From assembly GCF_035917455.1 (NCBI RefSeq), contig NZ_CP109078.1:2356001-2420000 (forward strand): a stretch of 64,000 nt of DNA, in the 5' to 3' direction. The DNA is from Micromonospora sp. NBC_01796 (GTDB taxonomy: Bacteria > Actinomycetota > Actinomycetes > Mycobacteriales > Micromonosporaceae). Position numbers and translations under genes: made by a program. The notes under the pieces were generated by a model. It saw nothing but the letters and a program-made list of their open reading frames with translations, did no database searches and was not told the DNA's origin. Shown here one piece after another: positions 48,936 through 55,105 of the stretch; positions within the stretch are counted from its first letter, which is position 1, and the number at the start of each line of letters is the position of its first letter.

Positions 48936-49958
48936 TTATTCCTCACGTCGCGGCGGTCCCCACCGCTCGGATTCTTGGCGGTCGCCGTCACGCTTGACCG
49001 ACCGCGCGACGATGCTCGGTGTGGGCATGCCGGTCAACTGGTTCCACACCTCGTTGAAGATCGTTGGCTTGCCACCGACCCGCGCCCGGACATCGGTCTT
49101 GGTGTGCTGCCACGGCTCGGCGGTCACGAGCGTCAGGATTTCCTTCCGCATGGCCGGGCGTGGTCCCTTCTCGCTGGCCGGGACGTCCGCGACTTCCAGC
49201 ACCGCTGACCGGCCGACCGGGACACGGCGAACCCAGGTCTCCGCCCCCGCTGGCCCCTCCTTGACCTTCTTGCGTCGGATGCACACCAACGTCTCGGGGT
49301 TGTCCGGTTCCTGTTTCTCCAAGACGATGACCTCGTCGGCGTTGCTCTCGAACTGTGATCCACCTCGGGCGCGGTTCTGGGGTCCCCATCCGGTGTGGTG
49401 CACCAGCACCGCCGTCCCGTCGATGTCCATCGACAGGTCCGACAGGTATCTCATGACCGGCGCGGCGTCCTTCGTCTCGTCGGCCTCCGGTGCCAGAGAC
49501 GAGAACGTGTCCAGCACGACGAGCACGGCATCACGGTCGACGGCCAGCTTCGTCAACGCCTCCCAGAAGATCGGATCCTTCAGGCTGGCGGGCTTCAGAA
49601 CGAAGGTCACCATCTCCGGGTTCAACTTGGCTTCGTTCTCCTCTTCCCACGCAGCGATTCGACCGCCAAGCCCGTAGGCGCCTTCACCTACGACGAAGAT
49701 CACGTGACCGGTCATGGCCACGTGGTGACCGAGCCACGGCTTACCGGTCGCCACCGAGCACCCCATGCCGATGACAGCAAACGTCTTGTTACTGCCCGTC
49801 GCTCCGACCATGATCACTGCCGAGCGGAACCCAAGCGCGCCCTCGATCAGCGGTTCGGGCGGTGGGAGCGCGTGGATGTCCGCCAGGGTGAGAACCCGCC
49901 CCAGCTTGTCCGACATCACGTCCTCGATCTCCTCGAACGCCAAGTCGTCGTCGGTCAT
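48936..49958 (-). CDS. RepA/RecA-like replication ATPase
   Basis: 340 residues from ATG 49958, overlapping the primase stop (ATGA). Walker A MVGATGSNKTFAVIGM, Walker B AVLVVLDTFSSLAPEA and the LVHHTGWGPQNRARGGSQFE segment (sensor-type, as in RepA/KaiC-like hexameric helicases) are intact. A C-terminal winged region (MRKEILTLVTAEPWQHTKTD, VRARVGGKPTIFNEVWNQL) could bind DNA. It is the expected helicase partner of the primase and is next to the iterons. Such pairs replicate satellites and small plasmids. Confidence 0.85.
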   Translation of the reverse strand: MTDDDLAFEEIEDVMSDKLGRVLTLADIHALPPPEPLIEGALGFRSAVIMVGATGSNKTFAVIGMGCSVATGKPWLGHHVAMTGHVIFVVGEGAYGLGGRIAAWEEENEAKLNPEMVTFVLKPASLKDPIFWEALTKLAVDRDAVLVVLDTFSSLAPEADETKDAAPVMRYLSDLSMDIDGTAVLVHHTGWGPQNRARGGSQFESNADEVIVLEKQEPDNPETLVCIRRKKVKEGPAGAETWVRRVPVGRSAVLEVADVPASEKGPRPAMRKEILTLVTAEPWQHTKTDVRARVGGKPTIFNEVWNQLTGMPTPSIVARSVKRDGDRQESERWGPPRREE

Positions 49959-50887
49959 CGCTGGGCCGCCTTCTCGTATTTCGCCCAGCAGCGAGGCAAG
50001 TCCTCGTCCAGCCGTTCGGCGTAGTCGGTGGTCGCGGGTTCGAAGTGCTGCATCAGCGCGTACGTCTGGTCGATCGTCAGACCGGCCGCGTAGAAGTCAC
50101 GCCAGAACCCGTAGAACGTCCGGGAGATGTCACCCTTGGTCCGCAACATGTTGGACCGTAGGATGCTTCGGGTCTTCGATGGCAGCCGCGCCATCAGCTC
50201 CCGCCGTTCGGCTGTCGTCAGCGCGATGACCCGCATGGGTTCGGATCGGCCACCAGTCACCCCCAGCATGTCCCGAAGGTTCCGGAGGTCCATCCCTCCG
50301 GCGTACTCCCGGAGCATGTCCAGCAACGCCTGTGGATGGATCTGGGTCCGCCTGCCGACGGCTGGTATCGGGCCGACCCGCGCACCGGTCTTAGGGTTGA
50401 TCGACCCTGGCAGCCGAAGCAACGAGTCGTCGGACCACTTGGCGTCGCCGTGGATGGCCTTCGTCAACAGCCAGTTGAGCAACGAGATGTTCTCCGGCTT
50501 CCTGACCGGCCGAGACAGCGGCACGTACACATGGAAGTTGCCAGGCCGCCCCGACGGCACTAGCCGGGTGTGGTCCCTGAGCTTGTCCGGCACGATCAGT
50601 TCGGGACGCTCCGGCGACGCGTCGAAGTCAGACCAGATCACATGTGACAGTGCCGCCGTGCCCTTCTTCCGCCTCGCCCCTGCCGGCCTCGGTGCCGGGC
50701 AGACGAACATGTGCGTCTTGGCCGCGTTGAACTTGGAGAAGTAGTCGAACACCCGCGCTACCGGCATCGTGGATGGTTCCGGGGCGGCGAAGAAGCCACC
50801 GTCGGGCTTCTGGCCCACACCCACCCACAGCGTTGCCGTCGGGTCCACCATCCGGAGCCAGGCGTTGACCTGGTCTTTGTCGATCAC
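49955..50887 (-). CDS. Primase-polymerase (RepB-like, AEP superfamily)
   Basis: 310 residues from GTG 50887, overlapping its neighbours by GTGA and ATGA. Motifs fitting archaeo-eukaryotic primases: LSHVIWSDFDASPERPELIV (acidic DxD-type), RLVPSGRPGNFHVYVPLSRP (SGRxxFHVYxPL) and DSLLRLPGSINPKTGARVGP (LRLPGSxNxK). The C-terminal 100 residues are helical. It starts replication of the element, most likely with the downstream ATPase at the iteron site. Confidence 0.82.
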   Translation of the reverse strand: MIDKDQVNAWLRMVDPTATLWVGVGQKPDGGFFAAPEPSTMPVARVFDYFSKFNAAKTHMFVCPAPRPAGARRKKGTAALSHVIWSDFDASPERPELIVPDKLRDHTRLVPSGRPGNFHVYVPLSRPVRKPENISLLNWLLTKAIHGDAKWSDDSLLRLPGSINPKTGARVGPIPAVGRRTQIHPQALLDMLREYAGGMDLRNLRDMLGVTGGRSEPMRVIALTTAERRELMARLPSKTRSILRSNMLRTKGDISRTFYGFWRDFYAAGLTIDQTYALMQHFEPATTDYAERLDEDLPRCWAKYEKAAQR

Positions 50888-51261
50888 GACGGGTCACCAC
50901 CGAACTCGATTTCAAGGAAGTAGTCACCCATAGCGTGATAGATGCGCTTGAACAGGCGGCGGTACTCGGGGTCGTTCTGGAGCTTCGGAAGGAGTTCCCG
51001 TCGCCAGTCCTCCAGCTCGGCCAGGCTTTGCACGGTGATCATCGACCAGAGGGCAATGCTCATGTACGAGTCGTCATCGAGGTGAGGGATCAACGCCTGC
51101 CGCTCGCGCCTCCCCATCCGGAAGAGCACCACGACGAACGGCGGCGGGGTCGGTCGCTTCGCACGCGGCTCGCCACCACCATGCGATGATGACCCGGCTG
51201 AAGCCTTTCCCGAGTGCCCGTCCTCCCTGCCATGGGGGCGGGCCTCATCCTGTTCAGCCAC
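50884..51261 (-). CDS. Protein of replication operon, unknown
   Basis: 125 residues from GTG 51261, overlapping the upstream gene by 8 bases. The N-terminal 50 residues are low-complexity, the C-terminal part MGRRERQALIPHLDDDSYMS and LAELEDWRRELLPKLQNDPE is helical and acidic. It may be an accessory replication factor because it is coupled to the primase gene. Function unknown. Confidence 0.55.
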   Translation of the reverse strand: MAEQDEARPHGREDGHSGKASAGSSSHGGGEPRAKRPTPPPFVVVLFRMGRRERQALIPHLDDDSYMSIALWSMITVQSLAELEDWRRELLPKLQNDPEYRRLFKRIYHAMGDYFLEIEFGGDPS

Positions 51262-51508
51262 GGGAAGCACCGCCCTGGAACAGTGCAGCGGCACGGCTGA
51301 TCAGGGATTGGTCCTGGACCTTGTCGGGCAACCCCTGCGCACGGGCCGACCGGACCGCGTGCTGTACCGCGACCTCACGCGCATTCTTCGGCCGGTACCA
51401 CTCACGCTCGGGAGCGTGCAGGATCGCATCGTGCCGGAAGTCCACCGGCCGCTTGGTCGCCAGCTTTCGCAGCGCTTGGCGGAACCCGTCGTCCTGCCGG
51501 GCGCTCAT
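51254..51508 (-). CDS. Small basic protein of replication operon
   Basis: 84 residues from ATG 51508, overlapping the upstream stop by ATGA. RQALRKLATKRPVDFRHDAI and REWYRPKNAREVAVQHAVRS are visible; it is basic and helical, so nucleic-acid binding is plausible. No known family. Confidence 0.5.
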   Translation of the reverse strand: MSARQDDGFRQALRKLATKRPVDFRHDAILHAPEREWYRPKNAREVAVQHAVRSARAQGLPDKVQDQSLISRAAALFQGGASRG

Positions 51509-51774
51509 GACCGGACCGCCTTCCGGGGGTCCAGGTGGGGCTGGTACGGGGTGGCCAGAATCCCTGGGGTGAACAGCTTCGACAGGGGGATGCCCAACAG
51601 CTTGGGCAACGAAGTCCGGCACCGATCGCAGGGGTGCGTCCGGCCTTGAAGGACGTTCTTCAGGTGGTTTTCGTTCACCCCGATCTCTCGGGCCGTCTCG
51701 ACGATCGATCGCCCGTGTTCGGCAAGAGCCCCGATCGCTTTACTCTGCCGGCCGTGCCGACTAGTGGATCTCAT
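51505..51774 (-). CDS. XRE-like helix-turn-helix protein, head of replication operon
   Basis: 89 residues from ATG 51774 (GGAAGGAA 6 bases upstream). The HTH SIVETAREIGVNENHLKNVL with QGRTHPCDRCRTSLPKLLGI and LSKLFTPGIL resembles lambda-repressor-type domains in actinophages. It leads a five-gene coupled operon (51774 to 48936) and could be its autoregulator, or the initiator that binds the iterons. Confidence 0.7.
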   Translation of the reverse strand: MRSTSRHGRQSKAIGALAEHGRSIVETAREIGVNENHLKNVLQGRTHPCDRCRTSLPKLLGIPLSKLFTPGILATPYQPHLDPRKAVRS

Positions 51775-52383
51775 CTGTGGTTCCTTCCACGCCCCGTCCG
51801 AGACAGCAAAGGAACCTGCGGCCACAGAAATCCGGACGGGGCATGGTCCGACTCACGTGGTGCAGGTTCCCGGTTTGTCTCGGTTGTGGACGGGAGCCAC
51901 AGTGTCCGGCACGACTTGCCCGTTGGGTGACCCCGATACGGTGCGTGCTTGCCAATCATGTTACCCGACCGAACAGAGCCCTGATCATGAGTGAGCGTTC
52001 CGTAGCCGTCCGTACGGGTCGGGCACGGTCGCACCACCCCCAACCCGTGCCAACGTCTCTGGGGCCACCTCAGAGCGGTCAGCCCAGCCGTCCCGGCCAC
52101 ACTCGGGGCACATCCATCGCACTGGTTGTTGCCGCGCCCACGGTGTGTCATGCTCGGACACAAGGAGGGGAGTATTCCCCGACGGTGGTGCCGTCAGCAC
52201 GGTGGAACTCCGGTCCAGCCGGGGAAGAAACCCGGCACCATCGGTCACCTCAGGGCCCAGCGCCCTGGTCAGTGACGGAAGAGACCTCCGACAGTCACCC
52301 AACCCATGCGTCCTGCTGGCACGAGTAGCCCATACGAGGGCGCTTCCAGCGGGTACGCGGCGTGAGCTGTCGGAGGTGCCCCC
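51775..52383. other. Long leader/intergenic region of the element
   Basis: About 610 bases without a confident gene. It must contain the promoter of the leftward replication operon. A hairpin GGGGA-GTAT-TCCCC lies at 52167-52180. Elsewhere I see short repeats only, no tRNA-like fold. Confidence 0.45.
51985..52161 (-). CDS. Possible zinc-ribbon mini-protein
   Basis: 58 residues from GTG 52161, or shorter from an internal ATG. It contains RWMCPECGRDGWADRSEVAP, one CxxC pair typical of zinc ribbons; a second pair is missing. There is no Shine-Dalgarno, so this is a weak call. Confidence 0.28.
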   Translation of the reverse strand: MSEHDTPWARQQPVRWMCPECGRDGWADRSEVAPETLARVGGGATVPDPYGRLRNAHS

Positions 52384-52632
52384 TTGCTCACGATTTACGC
52401 TGCTCTCACGGTGGCCGCCAGCACAACGATCTACGCTGGCGCCAAGATTGCCGCCCTCCTCATCGCTCTGCGGGATACGAAGCCGTCCGAGCGTGCCGTA
52501 CTCATCGAGGCGGTGGCCGAGCTGTTCCGAACTCGTCCCTGGCCAAGGAGTCGAGTAGGAACACAACGCCGGCCCCGAGCGATTCCATCAGCCAAGCCCA
52601 AGCAGGATGCAGTCGACGCAGATGCGGGGTGA
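52384..52632 (+). CDS. Small membrane protein at element end
   Basis: 82 residues from TTG 52384 (GGAGG at 52373-52377). A hydrophobic start (LTIYAALTVAASTTIYAGAK plus IAALLIALRD) precedes SERAVLIEAVAELFRTRPWP and a basic tail. It ends about 20 bases from the right junction. Such proteins with a TM helix and an RAxLRALAELFR-like segment are common in actinomycete mobile elements. Function unknown. Confidence 0.6.
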   Translation: MLTIYAALTVAASTTIYAGAKIAALLIALRDTKPSERAVLIEAVAELFRTRPWPRSRVGTQRRPRAIPSAKPKQDAVDADAG

Positions 52633-52651
52633 CGGGTTTCGTGCAATGGGT

Positions 52652-52657
52652 CACCTC
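52652..52657. other. Element junction, ssd 5' side (att site)
   Basis: Host codons on the minus strand read CGT GAG GTG up to here, then the frame continues into ACC CAT TGC ACG of the element, which has no ssd homology. The shared core with the other junction is a GT (AC on the plus strand at 52653-52654). Joining at this core restores an uninterrupted reading frame of about 368 codons. Confidence 0.65.
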
Positions 52658-53584
52658 ACGGGCCTTGAGCCGGCCGGGCGCCGGCCCGCGCACGATCACC
52701 GACAGCTCGGCGCAGTGCAGGCTGGCCGCGGTGACCACACGGGCCGCCGCGGCGGTTGCCCGCAGTTCGGCCGGTACCACGACAAAGGCCCGGTCGGCGG
52801 CCTGCAACGCGATCACGGCAGCGTCGTCGAGCTGGCGTGGCAGGTCGACGATGACCAGGTCGCGGCCACGGCGACCGGCGTCCATGGTGGCGGCCATCGC
52901 CTCGGCCGGCAGGTTGAACAGGTCACCCCGGTCCCAGGAGAGCATCACCAGGTCACCTCGGCTGGGCAGGGCCCGGACCAGCGCCGGTGCGTCGACCCGT
53001 CCGTCGACCTCGGTCAGGGCGGGCCAGCGGAGCCCTTCGAGCTGCTCCCAGCCGAGCACCAGGTCGAGCCCGCCGCCGAGCGGGTCGGCGTCGACCAGCA
53101 GGGTGCGCAGCCCGCCCCGCGCGGCGGTCACCGCGAGCCCGCCGGCCAGCACGCTCGCGCCGGCGCCGCCCCGGCCACCGATCACCGCGACCACCCGTCC
53201 GGGTGCGGCGGCGGACGATCCGGGTACGCCCTCGGCGAAGCGGTCCACCAACCACGGTTGCGCCGCCGGCAGCATGGCGACGTGCTCGGCGCCGATCAGC
53301 TCGGCCAGTTCCCAGCCGGGATCACCCGGACCGGACCGGCCGACCAGCACCACCCTCGGGCGGCGCGGAAGTCGCGCCCGCAGGCAGGACTGCGCCTGGT
53401 CGGTGCCGACCATGACGAGCGGCGCGGCGGCCCAGCGGGAGCGGGCGGCGGCCGGGTCGGCTACCACCTCGACCTCCGTGCCGCCGGCCGCGGCGAGTTG
53501 GAGCAGTTCGTCGAGCAGGTCACCGTCCGAGGTCAGGACCAGCGGCAGGCGGGGTCCGGGTTGGACAGGGGTACGGGGTGGCAT
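52652..53584 (-). pseudogene. ssd: 5' part of split ssd/CpaE-like ATPase gene
   Basis: About 310 residues from ATG 53584. The N-terminal receiver-like half has PRLPLVLTSDGDLLDELLQL and VVLVGRSGPGDPGWELAEL. The MinD/ParA-type half opens VVAVIGGRGGAGASVLAGGL, a deviant Walker A without Lys as known for Ssd proteins, followed by TLLVDADPLGGGLDLVLGWE, DLVIVDLPRQLDDAAVIALQ and VRGPAPGRLKAREV, where the element begins. The residual frame runs on to 52502, adding about 50 unrelated residues. Ssd/TadZ localises the pilus machinery and affects septation. Confidence 0.9.
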
Positions 53585-53670
53585 CGCGGTCTCCAGCGGC
53601 GGGCGTCGGTACGGGGTGACCGACACACCCTGAACCGGCCGGCGTGTCCCCGTCCCCACCTCCGGCCCTG

Positions 53671-53701
53671 CCTGTGGATAACCGGGCCGCCTGTGGAAAA
53701 C
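53671..53701. repeat. Direct repeat resembling DnaA boxes
   Basis: CCTGTGGATAAC (53671-53682) and CCTGTGGAAAAC (53690-53701), 19 bases apart. The first contains TGTGGATAA, the exact reverse of the DnaA-box consensus. It is in the gap upstream of ssd and the hydrolase gene. A DnaA-controlled promoter is conceivable; chance is not excluded. Confidence 0.4.
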
Positions 53702-53921
53702 GCCCGAGGACGGCCTTGATCTGCTATGAAAGCTCGGACTTCCGGCGGCAAACCGGACAGGGAGTCGAGTTGATCCACAAGCCGGGTCGCCAAAGTCGCG
53801 CCTCCATCGGCGGATCACCGGGACATCGACCACCCGCCCGGTAGACCCCCCGAATTCGGGTACGCACCTCGAAGAGCAGCCGCCACCGCAGCAGGTCCAC
53901 CGCTGCGTGAGAGGAGCGACC

Positions 53922-54974
53922 ATGGCTCAGGCAGTCGGCACCGTCGTACTCGAGCCCGCCGCGCGGGAGTTCGCCCGGATGACCTCGCAGCCGCCCTTCC
54001 TGCACCAGATCCCGCCCAGCGATGGCCGCGAGAAACTCACCGATCTGCAGTCCAGTGGCATCGCCAAACCGGCTGTCGACTCGGAGAACCTGATGGTTCC
54101 CGGCGGCCCCTCCGGCCAGGTCCCCGTACGGATCGTGCGGCCCCCGGGCAGCGGCGGCGGATCGGACAACGGGAACAGACTGACCGACCGGGTACGCGGA
54201 CTCGCGCAGGACATGATGCGTTCGCGCGGCGGTCAGCAGGGCGGTATGCCGGTCATCCTCTACCTCCACGGCGGCGGATGGGTCTTCGGTGACTCGTTCA
54301 CCCACGACCGGCTGATCCGGGAGATCGCTGTCCAGGCGGACGCGGCCGTGGTCTTTCCGGAGTACAGCCGCTCGCCGGAGGCGCCCTTCCCCACGGCGTT
54401 GGAGGAGTGTTACGCGGTAGCGGAGTGGATCAGCGAGCAGGGCGCGGAGTTCGGTCTTGACCCGTCCCGGATCGCGATCGCCGCGGACTCGTCCGGCGCG
54501 AACCTCGCCGCCGTGATCACCCTGCTGGCGAAGCAGCGGGGCGGTCCGCAGTTCCGTCACCAGGTGCTCTGGTACCCGGTCACGAACGCGGACTTCGACA
54601 CCGACAGCTACCGGGAATTCGACAGCGGCTACTACCTGCGGCGGGACCAGATGATGTGGTTCTGGGACCAGTACCTGCCGGACACCGCCAGGCGTGGCGA
54701 CCCGACCGCCTCACCGTTGCAGGCCAGCATCGACCAGCTCCGGGGCCTGCCACCCGCGCTGATCATCACCGAGGAAGCCGACCCGCTGCGCGACGAGGGC
54801 GAGGCGTACGCGGCCAAGCTGCGCCAGGCCGGCGTACCGGTCGCCCAGGTCCGCTACCAGGGCATGATCCACGACTTCGTCATGCTCGACACGCTGGCCA
54901 CGACGAGTGCCGCCCGCGCCGCCACCGCACAGGGCGCCCAGACACTGCGTACGGCGCTGCACACCACCCACTGA
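53922..54974 (+). CDS. HSL-family alpha/beta hydrolase (carboxylesterase)
   Basis: 350 residues from ATG 53922 (GAGAGGAGCG upstream). The oxyanion motif ILYLHGGGWVFGD, the nucleophile loop IAADSSGANLAAV (usual GDSAG has become ADSSG), acid TEEADPLRDEGE and His in RYQGMIHDFVMLD complete the hormone-sensitive-lipase-type triad. A glycine-rich insert (GSGGGSDNGNRL) lies near residue 85. It likely hydrolyses short-chain esters or lactones. It stands alone with its own terminator. Confidence 0.88.
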   Translation: MAQAVGTVVLEPAAREFARMTSQPPFLHQIPPSDGREKLTDLQSSGIAKPAVDSENLMVPGGPSGQVPVRIVRPPGSGGGSDNGNRLTDRVRGLAQDMMRSRGGQQGGMPVILYLHGGGWVFGDSFTHDRLIREIAVQADAAVVFPEYSRSPEAPFPTALEECYAVAEWISEQGAEFGLDPSRIAIAADSSGANLAAVITLLAKQRGGPQFRHQVLWYPVTNADFDTDSYREFDSGYYLRRDQMMWFWDQYLPDTARRGDPTASPLQASIDQLRGLPPALIITEEADPLRDEGEAYAAKLRQAGVPVAQVRYQGMIHDFVMLDTLATTSAARAATAQGAQTLRTALHTTH

Positions 54975-54989
54975 CCGCCCGGATACGCA

Positions 54990-55027
54990 GGCGCCGCCCC
55001 GGTCCACCGGACGACCGGGGCGGCGCC
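54990..55027 (+). terminator. Perfect 15-bp hairpin terminator of hydrolase gene
   Basis: GGCGCCGCCCCGGTC (54990-55004) pairs with its complement at 55013-55027 around an 8-base loop, 15 bases after the stop. Confidence 0.8.
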
Positions 55028-55051
55028 CCGCCATCCGTGCGTCACAAGAGC

Positions 55052-55086
55052 GACGGGGCCCCGGGCAGAGTGCCCGGAGCCCCGTC
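55052..55086 (-). terminator. Hairpin terminator of the CWB2 protein gene
   Basis: GACGGGGCCCCGGGCA and TGCCCGGAGCCCCGTC form a 16-position stem with one mismatch and loop GAG, 19 bases past the minus-strand gene. Confidence 0.75.
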
Positions 55087-55105
55087 AAGGGTTGGTGCTG
55101 TTGCG

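Larger units (their letters stand above)
39498..52657. mobile_element. 13.15-kb integrative element (phage-satellite-like) inserted in ssd
   Basis: Bounded by the two halves of the ssd gene. It contains a serine recombinase at one end, an AlpA-like protein, many 60-240-residue coupled ORFs of phage type, an iteron array, and a primase-ATPase replication pair. It has no capsid, portal, large terminase, protease, tail tape or conjugation (FtsK/TraSA-like) gene. Base composition and codon use are visibly less GC-biased than in flanking genes, with AT-rich patches at 41.1-41.5 and 44.22-44.30 kb. Best fit: an actinobacterial phage satellite or small replicating integrative element. A decayed prophage is the alternative. 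Confidence 0.85.
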
